Assembly (NCBI GenBank): GCA_022510465.1
Contig: JAFLTJ010000020.1
Coordinates: 1-32,306 of the forward strand
Origin: Muribaculaceae bacterium
GTDB lineage: Bacteria > Bacteroidota > Bacteroidia > Bacteroidales > Muribaculaceae
Direction of reading: 5' to 3'
DNA: 32,306 bases
Position numbers and translations under genes: made by a program. Below, piece by piece: positions 6,626 to 15,718 of this stretch (position 1 is its first letter; the number at the start of each line of letters is the position of its first letter). The notes under the pieces are model-generated. The model ran no database searches. It was given only the letters and a program-made list of their open reading frames with translations, and was not told the DNA's origin.

Positions 6626-8035
6626 TCAGTCGGGCTGTTCGGCAGGGGTATATTGGTAAGCTCCGAGGGTGGCAATGCGGGGCACATTATACCAGTCGAC
6701 AGCCGTGCGAGGGTCGGTCAACAACGGGTCGGCGGCATCTATCGCCGGAGAATCCTCCTGAACGCGATAATCGAAAATATAGTCATTGCGAACGGTGAAA
6801 AACAGCGGGTCGGTATCCCAAAGACAGTTCAAAAAATGCTCGTCGTCATCGCCTGCGCTTTTGAAAAGACAATGATTGAATATCACGTCGCTTCCGGCAA
6901 GGTCCCCGTGGCTTATATCCTGCCGGCCCAGACCGTCATATATGATTGAGTTTGTGAATCGCGCCGTCATAAAAGGCATTCCCGAGCCATCGTCATCCTT
7001 GTCGGGGAACAGGTAATTGAGTGTAATGGTTGGCCCGCCGACTGCCGTAAAAAGATAATAATTGGCAAATGTACAGTGGTTGAAAATGTTGTATCCGCCA
7101 TATAATCCTACAACGCCCGCCGCCGCGTCGGCTATTTCACAGCCGACGGCCTCGATGTGTGAATGAATCGATATGAGGGAATAGCCGGCCGAGTTGCGCA
7201 GGCGGCAGTTGACCAGCACCACCCCGGGCGTGGTGTCAACTCCGAGCGAATCAACTATCACCCCGTTGACCGTGTTGCGAACGCACGTGTATTGCAGGTA
7301 ATTATCCTTTGAGCCAGGATGAAATTCAACCCCTTCCCACTGCGACGCCATCAGGTCAAAAGGTATGGAACCCACAACGTTATCTATGCGGTCGCCAAGC
7401 ATTTCAACCGGTTTTTCTGCGCTTCCCATTGAACGCAACGTTCCGTGGATTTTCAGGCTCGCTTTGTCATGGAAATGCAATTTAGTTCCCTCGGTGAGAG
7501 TCAGGGTTGCCCCCTCCTTAACCACGAGGGAGTCATAAATCTGATAGGGGAGAGTATTGTCAAACGTCATGTCAGTGTCTACCACAAAACCTTTCAGTTG
7601 TTTTACATCCTGCCCCGTTGCACTGATGACAACCGACCGCGTTACCCCGTTGGTTACAAAATCAAGATAATCGTCTACGGTGACCGGTAGCGGCTGCCCC
7701 GCCTCTGGCAGCGTGGCCTCGACAAACACAAAAATTGAATCATTGGGGCGAATTTCAACATTGGAAAAACGATGGCCGGCCACGCCGTCTACATTGACAC
7801 GAAACACCGTTCCGTTGCGCATTGATATGTCGCTGATGTTCATCACCTTGTCGTGGCGATTATAGACAACAAAAGAGAACGTGGGCGATGCCTGCGTTGT
7901 GAATAGTGTGCCGAGATTGAGCGTATCTACCGAGAATACAGGCTGGTCTGACGGCGATGTTGAAATGCCGTCTTCAATGCACGATTCAGCCAGTACGCCC
8001 ATCGCGATGAGAATTACATATAGAATCTTCTTCAT
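6626..8035 (-). CDS. Right-handed parallel beta-helix lipoprotein
   Basis: I choose the ATG at 8035 (MKKILYVILIAMGVLAESC); the frame also opens two codons earlier at a TTG. The 469-residue product has a lipobox LAESC with Cys19, an Ig-like N-terminal part with LGTLFTTQASPTFSFVVYNRHDK, and then repeated short beta strands with asparagine and hydrophobic ladders (for example VVLVNCRLRNSAGYSLISI and NIFNHCTFANYYLFTAVGG) typical of a right-handed beta-helix. Such proteins in Bacteroidetes are surface or periplasmic and often bind or cleave polysaccharide, but no catalytic motif is apparent here. The C-terminal part (AIDAADPLLTDPRTAVDWYN) resembles the end of choice-of-anchor-type beta-helix proteins. 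Confidence 0.75.
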   Translation of the reverse strand: MKKILYVILIAMGVLAESCIEDGISTSPSDQPVFSVDTLNLGTLFTTQASPTFSFVVYNRHDKVMNISDISMRNGTVFRVNVDGVAGHRFSNVEIRPNDSIFVFVEATLPEAGQPLPVTVDDYLDFVTNGVTRSVVISATGQDVKQLKGFVVDTDMTFDNTLPYQIYDSLVVKEGATLTLTEGTKLHFHDKASLKIHGTLRSMGSAEKPVEMLGDRIDNVVGSIPFDLMASQWEGVEFHPGSKDNYLQYTCVRNTVNGVIVDSLGVDTTPGVVLVNCRLRNSAGYSLISIHSHIEAVGCEIADAAAGVVGLYGGYNIFNHCTFANYYLFTAVGGPTITLNYLFPDKDDDGSGMPFMTARFTNSIIYDGLGRQDISHGDLAGSDVIFNHCLFKSAGDDDEHFLNCLWDTDPLFFTVRNDYIFDYRVQEDSPAIDAADPLLTDPRTAVDWYNVPRIATLGAYQYTPAEQPD

Positions 8036-8152
8036 GTTCAACGAAATATTGCTTCAATTACATAACGCCCGGCAGCTCCGAATATTGCCTTGACAAGCGA
8101 TATCGCCCGGCGCGGCTGTGTCATCTTCTCGCGTCGCGACGATATTTTCTCG

Positions 8153-8184
8153 TTTCGTCATCTCGGTTTTTTTGATTATCTTTG
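8153..8184 (+). promoter_or_regulatory. Promoter of der
   Basis: TATCTTTG at 8177-8184 matches the TAnnTTTG box and ends 19 bp before the der ATG. TTTC at 8153-8156, 20 bp upstream, is a one-base variant of the -33 TTTG. Confidence 0.6.
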
Positions 8185-8203
8185 CGCCCTAAAGAGAAAG
8201 ATT

Positions 8204-9523
8204 ATGGGACAGTTGATAGCTATTGTTGGGCGCCCCAACGTGGGGAAATCCACCCTGTTTAACCGATTGACACAAACTCGAACGGCTATTGTCGACGATA
8301 CCGCCGGCACTACACGCGACCGCCAGTATGGAAAAGTGGACTGGTGTGGCAAAGAATTTTCGGTTGTCGATACCGGTGGCTGGGTTGTGAACTCCGAGGA
8401 TATCTTTGAAGGCGAAATCAACAAGCAGGTTCATCTTGCAATAGAGCAGGCCGATGAGATTCTGTTTGTCGTCGACGCGATGAACGGTGTTACCGACCTC
8501 GACGACCATGTTGCCGAGATATTGCGTAAAGCTACCAAGCCCGTAATCCTCGTTGCCAACAAAGTAGATACAAGCGACTGGCTGTACAACGTGCCCGAGT
8601 TTTATGCCCTTGGGCTGGGTGACCCGTTCCCCATATCAAGTATAAACGGCTTTGGAACGGGCGACCTGCTCGATGAAGTGGTTGCACGTATGCCGCAGAA
8701 AGACGAGTCGCAGGAAGAACAGCTTGAAAACATACCCAAGTTTGCAATCGTCGGCCGCCCCAATGCCGGTAAATCATCGCTGATTAACTCTTTCATAGGG
8801 GAGGCCCGGCACATCGTTACCGACATAGCCGGAACTACTCGCGACAGCATATACACTCGCTACAACAAGTATGGCTTCGACTTCTATCTTGTCGACACCG
8901 CCGGTATACGCAAGAAAACCAAGGTTAACGAAGATATTGAATACTACTCGGTAATACGCTCCATTCGGGCCATTGAGGCGAGCGACGTCTGTATTCTGAT
9001 GATTGACGCCACGCGAGGCATTGAGGCCCAGGATGTCAACATATTCTCGCTTATACAGCGCAACAAGAAAGGCCTGGTCGTTTGTGTTAACAAGTGGGAC
9101 CTTGTCGAGAATAAAAGTCAGGAGGCAATTCAACATTTTGAAGCCGCCATTCGCGAACGCTTTGCGCCATTTACCGATTTCCCCATAATCTTCGGGTCGG
9201 CCTTGACCAAGCAGCGCATATACAAAGTGCTCGAAACAGCGGTTGAAGTATATGACAATCGAAAGCGAACTATCCCTACCTCACAGCTGAACAACGTCAT
9301 GCTCGACGCCATTGCGGCTTATCCGCCGCCGGCCAACAAGGGCAAGTATGTCAAAATTAAATACATAACAATGCTGAAAGGGTCGCCGGTGCCAACGTTC
9401 ATCTTCTTCTGCAACCTGCCACAGTGGGTAAAGGAACCATACAGGCGTTATTTAGAGAACAAGATACGCGAAAACTGGAAATTTACGGGTACTCCAATCT
9501 CCGTATACATGCGTGAGAAATAA
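8204..9523 (+). CDS. der: Ribosome biogenesis GTPase Der (EngA)
   Basis: The start is the ATG at 8204, just before the first G-domain; an upstream in-frame ATG at 8090 would precede the promoter and add non-conserved sequence. The 439-residue protein has two tandem GTPase domains, the hallmark of Der. Domain 1 has GRPNVGKST (9-17), DTAGTTRD (32-39), DTGGW (56-60) and NKVD (119-122). Domain 2 has GRPNAGKSS (184-192), DIAGTTRDS (207-215), DTAGIRKK (231-238) and NKWD (296-299). A C-terminal KH-like domain ends the chain. Der assists maturation of the 50S subunit. It is a single-gene plus-strand unit converging on the HAD gene with only 15 bp between. Confidence 0.97.
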   Translation: MGQLIAIVGRPNVGKSTLFNRLTQTRTAIVDDTAGTTRDRQYGKVDWCGKEFSVVDTGGWVVNSEDIFEGEINKQVHLAIEQADEILFVVDAMNGVTDLDDHVAEILRKATKPVILVANKVDTSDWLYNVPEFYALGLGDPFPISSINGFGTGDLLDEVVARMPQKDESQEEQLENIPKFAIVGRPNAGKSSLINSFIGEARHIVTDIAGTTRDSIYTRYNKYGFDFYLVDTAGIRKKTKVNEDIEYYSVIRSIRAIEASDVCILMIDATRGIEAQDVNIFSLIQRNKKGLVVCVNKWDLVENKSQEAIQHFEAAIRERFAPFTDFPIIFGSALTKQRIYKVLETAVEVYDNRKRTIPTSQLNNVMLDAIAAYPPPANKGKYVKIKYITMLKGSPVPTFIFFCNLPQWVKEPYRRYLENKIRENWKFTGTPISVYMREK

Positions 9524-9538
9524 CCCTCCCCTGGTTCA

Positions 9539-10372
9539 TCAATTCTCCGAAGCGATAAAACTGGCTACCGAGTCGGCCGTATTTGGCCCGATAACCATGT
9601 CGGCTGCCTGTTTTACCGCGTCTACGGCATTGTCAACGGCGATAGCGCGGTCCGAAACTGCCATCATCGACAGGTCATTCATATTGTCGCCAAAAACGGT
9701 TGTGCCTGTCGCCCCCGTAATTTCGATAAGCCGTTTTATACCGGCCGCTTTTGATACCCCCGGGGCAAAAATCTCAAGGTTACTGCGAGTGGAATCAAAA
9801 ATATCGGCATACACGGATATGGAGCAGTTGCAGTCTTGGTCAATTTCTGCCGCCAATTTTTCAACCTCTGCCATTGCCCCCAAAATGTAAATCAGAACAA
9901 CGCGGGCTCTGCTCTCGGTCGGCAGTGGTGTGCTCAGATGAAAACGCTTCAATCTGAATGACGAGCGCTCGTCGACAAACTGTTGTTGGCCGGCGTCGAG
10001 CGCCCCGGGGCAATACACATCTATCGTTTTGTCGTCGGCCGTCAGTGTATAAATCAGCGGGGTGATACCATGTCGTTGACACGCCTGGAGAATACGTTCT
10101 ATCTCCCGGTCGTCAATAAAATGGGGCTCGATATAACTTTGAGTCACCCGGTCCCATAGCGCGGCGCCGGTCATTACGATAGCCGGCACGGTACTCTCGA
10201 CGTCGGCAAGCAACGGCTCTACTGTGGCCGGAGTGCGCGCCGTGGCAACCGTAAACAGCACTCCGCGGCGGCTCAGTTCGCTCAATATCGACGCCGTGCG
10301 CGGCGAGACAAGGCTGTCAGTGCCCAGCAGCGTTCCATCCATATCCGATATGTAAAGATGACGTTCGCTCAT
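9539..10372 (-). CDS. HAD superfamily hydrolase, Cof type
   Basis: I place the start at the ATG at 10372 (MSERHLYISDMDGTLL), giving 277 residues. It overlaps the TGA of the ABC permease gene by 4 bp. HAD motif I is DMDGT with the nucleophile D10 and acid D12, motif II is the threonine in TVATAR, and motif IV is GDNMNDLSM. The large insert between motifs is the C2B cap of Cof-type sugar-phosphate or cofactor phosphatases. The substrate cannot be told from sequence. Its translational coupling to a drug-efflux type operon is probably incidental but is a fixed transcriptional link. Confidence 0.88.
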   Translation of the reverse strand: MSERHLYISDMDGTLLGTDSLVSPRTASILSELSRRGVLFTVATARTPATVEPLLADVESTVPAIVMTGAALWDRVTQSYIEPHFIDDREIERILQACQRHGITPLIYTLTADDKTIDVYCPGALDAGQQQFVDERSSFRLKRFHLSTPLPTESRARVVLIYILGAMAEVEKLAAEIDQDCNCSISVYADIFDSTRSNLEIFAPGVSKAAGIKRLIEITGATGTTVFGDNMNDLSMMAVSDRAIAVDNAVDAVKQAADMVIGPNTADSVASFIASEN

Positions 10373-11580
10373 TGTTCCGATTGTTTGACGGCCCATTGCA
10401 GGCGGCGCTGCCTGGCGCGACGGTATCTGACTATCAGATATGATATGACAAAGTAAAACGCTGTCAGGCACCACAATGCGATATATGACTCACTCTCTTG
10501 CCCAAGCGTCGCACCGTTGGAATTCATGCGCGTAAATCCCTGAACGCCCCAGGTCGCCGGAACCAATCCCCCCACGGCGCGCCAGAATGGCGACATCCCA
10601 TATCGGGGCCACGTCAGGCCGCTGAGAAAAATGAATATTACCGACGTGAACACAAGCACTATCAGCGAGCTCTCCCGCTCCTTAATCAATGTTCCGAGCA
10701 TTATCCCCATAAAAGATGACGCCGTTATCAGTGGCAGAATAAACAAAAGATAATGAACATAGTCACCGTCGTGGGGCAGCGAGAATATATGCGGAACGCC
10801 GATAAACAGATACAGCACCATTGGCAGGTAGATTACAGTATAGCACAGCGTTTTGCCTATCAATGTGGCCGTTGGAGGAGCGTCAATCTCCATCGGGTCA
10901 TATCCCATATTGCGTCGGCGGCGTTCGGCGCTGCCACCCGAGAGCATTGCTATACCCAATACAAGACTTTGTTGGAGTATCAGTATCAGAATACCCGGAA
11001 TGACAAACGATGCAAAGCCCTGTGTGCGGTCGCCGAGAAATTCGGCCTCGCTGTTGATAGGGGTCTCCGACATCCCCTCGGCCGGCAGACCTATATTCTC
11101 CAATACCTCTCCGCGCAATTGTGCCCCGACGGCTATCTGCAAGTCCGACAGTGCCATCAATATAGTTCGGTAACGCAACAGAAGCCCCATGTCATAGTAC
11201 ACCGGGATTACAGCTTGCTCGCCGCGACCTATCTGCCGGTCAAAATCACTCGGTATCTCCATGATGGCATAAACCTTATGCTCGTTCATCGCCTCACGGG
11301 CTTCGCTCAGCGATGCCGCGCGACCCGTTATATCTATCGCCTGGGTCGCATCTACCTCTCTGATAAACTCTCGCGACCGCGTCGTTGCACAGTGGTCCAC
11401 AACTACAACCGGCAGCTCTACAACAATCTCCGGATTATATATCAGGGTATAGATAATAGGATAAACCGTTGGCAGAAAAAGAAAAAAGATTAGCACGCCA
11501 ACATCTTTAAACACAAGCGTGAACTCTCTTCGCCAAACGGAATACAGGCTTTTAAACCACTCTGTTATATATCGCAACAT
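10369..11580 (-). CDS. ABC-2 type transporter permease (second of pair)
   Basis: The 403-residue protein shows the ABC2_membrane_3 layout: one N-terminal membrane segment (about 27-48), a soluble periplasmic domain of about 140 residues, and five further membrane segments in the C-terminal half, starting near FVIPGILILILQQSLVLGIAML. The conserved GLTWP motif near residue 325 is typical of YhhJ/YbhR-like permeases. It sits 12 bp downstream of a homologous permease and with an HlyD adaptor and a TolC channel forms an export system across both membranes. No ATPase domain is in this protein or its neighbours. Substrate unknown; drugs, lipids or other envelope compounds are possible. Confidence 0.87.
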   Translation of the reverse strand: MLRYITEWFKSLYSVWRREFTLVFKDVGVLIFFLFLPTVYPIIYTLIYNPEIVVELPVVVVDHCATTRSREFIREVDATQAIDITGRAASLSEAREAMNEHKVYAIMEIPSDFDRQIGRGEQAVIPVYYDMGLLLRYRTILMALSDLQIAVGAQLRGEVLENIGLPAEGMSETPINSEAEFLGDRTQGFASFVIPGILILILQQSLVLGIAMLSGGSAERRRRNMGYDPMEIDAPPTATLIGKTLCYTVIYLPMVLYLFIGVPHIFSLPHDGDYVHYLLFILPLITASSFMGIMLGTLIKERESSLIVLVFTSVIFIFLSGLTWPRYGMSPFWRAVGGLVPATWGVQGFTRMNSNGATLGQESESYIALWCLTAFYFVISYLIVRYRRARQRRLQWAVKQSEQ

Positions 11581-11592
11581 AGCTTCGTCTCT

Positions 11593-12753
11593 TTATGTTA
11601 GGTAAACCGGGTCACGGCTGATTGTGCGCAGCCGGCCGAGCCCCGTCAGTGGAACAAGCAAAAATACCAGCAACGCGATGTAATAAAACCGGGAATAGAA
11701 TAGGTCGATGCCGTTCAGAGCCTGGTCTATATAAATCAGAAAATACCAGCGAACCGGCAATATGTAGTTGAACACGCCTATTGCTCCATACATGCTTTCT
11801 ACCGGAAACGAGAATGCCGCTATCGAAAAGCTGAGAATCCCTATCAGGGAGACTCCCGATAGCGCAAGACGGAAATTCGGCACCAACTCGCAGATAAATA
11901 CCGCAAACGCCTGGCTGGCCATTACAAGCAGCATCATCGCTATCATAATATGCCATTCGGGGCAATTTAGCGGATAATGGTTGAATCTGAACATTATTGC
12001 CTGGCAACACCATCCAACGGCTGTAAATATTACCGTATGGGGTAACAACTTTCCCGCGAGTGCTACAATCATCGAATCGCCCGCGGTCGACAGCCACCCG
12101 ATTGATGTCCCGTTCTTTATCTCACTCATAATCGTGAACACGGTAATCATCATTACAAGCAGACCTATAACCCCCGGGATGAAAGAGTTGCACAGATAAA
12201 TGGCATAGCTGAGCCACGGATTACCTATTGGATGGTCCTGAACAACAACCGGCTGCAGCAATGAACCTACAACCCCCGGCTCTACTCCCGTTGCCGTAAG
12301 TTTGGCCGACACTATCCCCGCGGTTGTGGTGACTGCCGTCGTCTTAAATCCTTTGAACGACAATGTCCCCGGTATCATGTAGGTCATATTGCTGTAAAAC
12401 GATAGCGTCGGCGACTTCCCCGCAAGCGTCTCTTGTTCAAAGTTTGACGGAATGTAGAAAAAACCGTATATCTCTCCCGATTTTATCCGGTTCATCGCCT
12501 CATGAACCCCATCGTCATCCGATACAACACGTATCAACTCCGAGCTGTCGAGATTTCTCACCATGCGCCGGGATAGTGACGAATGGTCCAGGTCTACCAG
12601 CCCAACCGGTGTTTGCAGCGGCAATCCGTCTCTCATCAAGTCTATCAGAAACAACGATACGGCGATGGGCACCACTATCATCATTATCAGATATAATGGC
12701 CTGGATACGAGCACCCTCAGCTCGCGTTTTATGGATGCATACAGAATCTTCAT
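11593..12753 (-). CDS. ABC-2 type transporter permease (first of pair)
   Basis: The chosen start is the ATG at 12753 (MKILYASIKRELRVL); the frame extends three codons further to a TTG. The 386-residue product has an N-terminal membrane segment (YLIMMIVVPIAVSLFLIDLM), a soluble domain with FFYIPSNFEQETLAGKSPT as in YhhJ-like permeases, and about five C-terminal membrane segments. It is a paralogue of the following permease, and the two likely form a heterodimer. The gene begins 22 bp after the HlyD adaptor gene. Confidence 0.87.
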   Translation of the reverse strand: MKILYASIKRELRVLVSRPLYLIMMIVVPIAVSLFLIDLMRDGLPLQTPVGLVDLDHSSLSRRMVRNLDSSELIRVVSDDDGVHEAMNRIKSGEIYGFFYIPSNFEQETLAGKSPTLSFYSNMTYMIPGTLSFKGFKTTAVTTTAGIVSAKLTATGVEPGVVGSLLQPVVVQDHPIGNPWLSYAIYLCNSFIPGVIGLLVMMITVFTIMSEIKNGTSIGWLSTAGDSMIVALAGKLLPHTVIFTAVGWCCQAIMFRFNHYPLNCPEWHIMIAMMLLVMASQAFAVFICELVPNFRLALSGVSLIGILSFSIAAFSFPVESMYGAIGVFNYILPVRWYFLIYIDQALNGIDLFYSRFYYIALLVFLLVPLTGLGRLRTISRDPVYLT

Positions 12754-12775
12754 CGACACCAATTTGTAGCCTGGT

Positions 12776-13783
12776 TCAATCTTTTTGGAGTATTACGGTC
12801 ATCCCCGGGCGGAGGTCGGGCTGACGTTCTACCGGGCGGGCTTTAATCTCAAATGTGCGGCTGTCCCAGTCTCCGGTAGCTTTCGTGGCACGCCAGGTCG
12901 CGTATGTGCCCATATCCTTAATATAGAATACTTTGCATTTAATCTCTTTCCCCTTGAACGCCGGAACCTTGACTGTTATCTCTGTCCCGACTTTGAGCTC
13001 TGAAAGCATCTCTTCGCGAACGTTGAACGTCACCCATTTGTCATCTGCTTTCAGGAGTGACATTATCGGCGACCCAAGTGAAACAAGCTCTCCCTCGTTG
13101 GGATAAACCTGGTCGATTACGCCGTCACACGGCGCTATGAGATATTGGTCCTCAAGAACACTTTCCACCTCGCGAACACTCCCTCGTGCCGCGTTTACCA
13201 TCGCCACGGCACTCTGTTTGTCTTCGCTCTGTGCGCCGGCTACTGCCAGGTCGTGTTGACTCCGGGCCGCTTTCTCGCCGGCCATTGAGGCCTCGTAGGC
13301 GGCGCGGGCCTCGTCGCGTTTCTGTTCGCTGATAACACCCTTTTCATAGAGACTCTCCATGCGCTGATAGGTCTTCTCGGCTATCTCTCGGGCGGCGGTT
13401 GCCTGGGCTACAAGGTCGGCTGCGCCCTCGATTATTTGCTTGCGTGTGCCCGCGTCAACTTTACGGTTTTGGGCCGTTGCTACATTTTGCATCGCCTCGG
13501 CCTGCATCAGTTTGGCCTCGGCCACCGACGAATGAATCTGTACCAGCGTATCTCCTGCGTGGACCGTATCCCCCTCATGTACCATCAGCCTGGCAACTCG
13601 CCCCGGAAGCATGCCCGATATTCTGACCGATGTTGCGTCGGCTTGCCCCTCTATTATCTCTGCCGGTTTGTTGAGAAACAGAAAGCCGATTATCGACATT
13701 ATAACTACGGCTGCAAAAACGCCTGCGAGTGCTATGGCAAGAACTCGCTCCTCTCGTGTTTTGGATTTATTCTCTTGTGTCAT
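12776..13783 (-). CDS. HlyD/EmrA-type periplasmic adaptor
   Basis: The start is the ATG at 13783 (MTQENKSKTREERV); a longer frame would overlap the tolC stop region. The 335-residue protein has a short cytoplasmic tail, one membrane anchor (about 13-36), a biotinyl-lipoyl half (VRISGMLPGRVARLMVHEGDTV), a long alanine-rich coiled-coil hairpin (about 85-190), the second lipoyl half (IAPCDGVIDQVYPNEGELV) and a beta-barrel domain. This is the membrane-fusion component linking inner-membrane permeases to TolC. It follows the TolC gene by 22 bp and precedes the permeases by 22 bp. Confidence 0.9.
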   Translation of the reverse strand: MTQENKSKTREERVLAIALAGVFAAVVIMSIIGFLFLNKPAEIIEGQADATSVRISGMLPGRVARLMVHEGDTVHAGDTLVQIHSSVAEAKLMQAEAMQNVATAQNRKVDAGTRKQIIEGAADLVAQATAAREIAEKTYQRMESLYEKGVISEQKRDEARAAYEASMAGEKAARSQHDLAVAGAQSEDKQSAVAMVNAARGSVREVESVLEDQYLIAPCDGVIDQVYPNEGELVSLGSPIMSLLKADDKWVTFNVREEMLSELKVGTEITVKVPAFKGKEIKCKVFYIKDMGTYATWRATKATGDWDSRTFEIKARPVERQPDLRPGMTVILQKD

Positions 13784-13805
13784 GATTATGTTAGAATTTT
13801 TGTGG

Positions 13806-15263
13806 TTATCGTTGTAATGTGCCAAGAACTTTCGACAGGTAAACATCGCATAGCTTGACATCTATCATTGCATCTATCTTTTCGCTGTGGGCTTTCAACC
13901 ATGCGGTCTGGGCCTCCATTACATTTTGTGACGTCATCACACCCTCGGCAAACCCGTAACGGGCATGGTCCAGATTAGACTGTGCGCTCTCTACATTACC
14001 CAGGGTCATGTTATATGCCTTCACCGCCTCGCGAGCCTTGAATGCTGCCTGGCTTACCTGAAGCTCTACCTTGTCACGGGCGTCATCAAGCTCCATTCCC
14101 GTTATCTTCGCCTGCGTTTTTGCCGCGCGATACTTGTTGTAGTTTCCGCCCCAGTGCCAGATTGGAATTGTTACCATTGCTCCAACCGAAAACGCCCCGT
14201 TAAATCGGTTTTTGAATCCGTTGAACATATTCGGGTTGGAGAATGAATAGCTGCCAATCAAAACCACGTTGGGCAGCATTGACGCAAGCTCAACACGAGC
14301 TTTTTGCTCCATTATCTTCACCCCGAGCCTCAGCGACTCCAAGTCTTGACGTCGTGCATAAACGTCGTTGATGTCGTAGGATGTTGCAACTGCGTCGCTA
14401 ATCCCTATGTCGTTTATCCCTTCATCCTTCAAGGTCAGAACCGTGTTTATAGGCTGCCCGCATATCTGGGCGAGTGCCATACGCGACAGCACTAACCCGT
14501 TCTCTACTTTCGTCAGGTCAACCTCGGCCTCGTTGTATTTTACCTCAACGCTGAGCAAATCGCTTTGGGTAGCTACTCCCTCGGCAACCATTAGCTTGAC
14601 ATTGCTCCGCAGTGTGTCAAGCAACGCCACATAACTCTCGGCCAGCTCCTTTTTTGCTTTTAGCGATACAACCTGCCAATAGGCTGCGTCAACGGCATAA
14701 ATGATATTTTCGGCCTCGCTGTTGCTCATCGCGTTTGCAAGCTCCTCGGCATAGCGGGTTATCCGGTTCATGGCAACGATTTTCCCGCCCATATAAACCG
14801 GCTGGGTCAGTGTTATTGCGCCAAAAAAGACGTTATGGATGTCAAATTCCATCGCTTCCTTGGGTATCAGCGCCACCTGGCTTGGTATGTATTGTCCGTC
14901 GGGAGTCATAATCGGCTCCCCGGTCATCGGATTTTTCACAACGTTGAATTGATAGCTCTGAGTTTGCAAGTCAAATTCCTTTACAGGCAGCAGCTGGTCT
15001 GAATCAAATATCGACAGATTCTTTTGATTGTACACATATCCTCCCGAAAAATCTATCGACGGAAGATAAACCGCAAATGCCTCCTGACGCTGGTAACGGG
15101 CCTTGTTGATTCGCTCGCGGCCTATCTGCAGTTGCTTGTTGTGGGTCAGTGCAAGCGACCGGCAGGAATCCAAGGTCACCGGCTCTGCTGCCGGCAAATT
15201 CTGATTTGCGCCGACAAGCAGGGCTATTAAAATCGATTGTTTTAGTATTCTTTTGAAAATCAT
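13806..15263 (-). CDS. TolC family outer membrane efflux channel
   Basis: The 485-residue product begins with a signal peptide (about 1-26, ending NLPAA) and continues with the two-repeat outer-membrane-efflux-protein pattern: long amphipathic helices (for example AYWQVVSLKAKKELAESYVALLDTL cut into heptads around 195-240, and QVSQAAFKAREAVKAYNMTL around 405-425) and beta segments with the usual YSFSNPNMFNGFKNRFNGAF type. TolC trimers form the exit duct for efflux. It is first in the operon TolC-HlyD-ABC-ABC-HAD. Upstream are a promoter box and an operator-like palindrome, suggesting a repressor, but no regulator gene is adjacent. Confidence 0.9.
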   Translation of the reverse strand: MIFKRILKQSILIALLVGANQNLPAAEPVTLDSCRSLALTHNKQLQIGRERINKARYQRQEAFAVYLPSIDFSGGYVYNQKNLSIFDSDQLLPVKEFDLQTQSYQFNVVKNPMTGEPIMTPDGQYIPSQVALIPKEAMEFDIHNVFFGAITLTQPVYMGGKIVAMNRITRYAEELANAMSNSEAENIIYAVDAAYWQVVSLKAKKELAESYVALLDTLRSNVKLMVAEGVATQSDLLSVEVKYNEAEVDLTKVENGLVLSRMALAQICGQPINTVLTLKDEGINDIGISDAVATSYDINDVYARRQDLESLRLGVKIMEQKARVELASMLPNVVLIGSYSFSNPNMFNGFKNRFNGAFSVGAMVTIPIWHWGGNYNKYRAAKTQAKITGMELDDARDKVELQVSQAAFKAREAVKAYNMTLGNVESAQSNLDHARYGFAEGVMTSQNVMEAQTAWLKAHSEKIDAMIDVKLCDVYLSKVLGTLQR

Positions 15264-15275
15264 ATAGTTGTGTGA

Positions 15276-15342
15276 TTTAACGTTCGGTTAAAAATCTTTT
15301 TTGCTCCTATTTGTTTGCGATAGTTCTCACGGGTCGGTTAAA
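15276..15342. promoter_or_regulatory. Operator-like palindrome and repeated half-site upstream of tolC
   Basis: TTTAAC-GTTCG-GTTAAA (15276-15292) is a 17-bp inverted repeat with perfect 6-bp arms, 12 bp before the tolC start. Its right half, TCGGTTAAA, recurs exactly 50 bp away at 15334-15342. Both lie between the tolC promoter box and its ATG. The form resembles operators of dimeric helix-turn-helix regulators. Which regulator binds is unknown. Confidence 0.45.
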
Positions 15343-15372
15343 TCCTCGTTGCATCCGTCGCAATTACAACCG

Positions 15373-15380
15373 CAAAATTA
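15373..15380 (-). promoter_or_regulatory. Putative -7 box of the tolC efflux operon
   Basis: The minus strand reads TAATTTTG, matching TAnnTTTG, 109 bp before the tolC ATG. I do not see a clear -33 TTTG, so it may need an activator or be a weak promoter. The implied leader of about 100 nt would include the palindrome at 15276-15292. Confidence 0.45.
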
Positions 15381-15496
15381 ACCAACATTATCCATATTTT
15401 ACCCCCATAAATTTACAAAACATTTGTTCTCTTTAGGGGGAATTTGTGGTCTAAATGTCGTAATTTGGCTTTTTTTTGAAAAAATACCATGAAATA

Positions 15497-15528
15497 TTTG
15501 CACGATTCAAAAAACCGCCGTACCTTTG
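15497..15528 (+). promoter_or_regulatory. Promoter of tRNA-Asp
   Basis: TTTG at 15497-15500, a 20-nt spacer and TACCTTTG at 15521-15528 give a perfect Bacteroidetes housekeeping promoter, with the tRNA starting about 30 bp later. Confidence 0.8.
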
Positions 15529-15558
15529 CATCGCAATTGAGGAAATCCTCGGGCAATT

Positions 15559-15632
15559 GGTGTGGTAGTTCAGCTGGTTAGAATACCTGCCTGTCACGCA
15601 GGGGGTCGCGGGTTCGAGTCCCGTCCATACCG
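15559..15632 (+). tRNA. tRNA-Asp (anticodon GTC)
   Basis: The acceptor stem pairs GGTGTGG with CCATACC (one G-U pair). The D-arm reads AGTTCAGCTGGTTAGA, the anticodon stem is CCTGC/GCAGG around the loop CTGTCAC with anticodon GTC at 15593-15595, and the T-arm is CGGGTTCGAGTCCCG. The discriminator base is G at 15632 and CCA is not encoded. It has its own promoter and a terminator 15 bp downstream. Confidence 0.97.
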
Positions 15633-15646
15633 CAGAGGAGAGAGGA

Positions 15647-15693
15647 GAATGAGTAAACGCTAATCTTCGGATTACTTTACTCATTCTTTTTTT
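15647..15693 (+). terminator. Intrinsic terminator of tRNA-Asp
   Basis: GAATGAGTAAA (15647-15657) pairs with TTTACTCATTC (15676-15686). Inside, TAATC/GATTA closes a TTCG tetraloop, with a small CGC/C internal loop between the two stems. Seven T follow at 15687-15693. Confidence 0.88.
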
Positions 15694-15718
15694 ACATAAC
15701 TGCCTAATCTATAACCAT

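Noticed and set aside
8132..8141. Ten-base palindrome CGTCGCGACG upstream of der
   Set aside because: It is short, in GC-rich sequence, and not positioned on a promoter element; chance is a sufficient explanation.
8090..8203. In-frame upstream extension of der from an ATG at 8090
   Set aside because: It would start before the promoter box at 8177-8184, and the conserved Der sequence begins at 8204.
15415..15427. ACAAA-ACA-TTTGT inverted repeat upstream of tolC
   Set aside because: The 5-bp AT-rich arms in an AT-rich intergenic region are expected by chance, and the spacing to the -7 box does not fit a -33 element.
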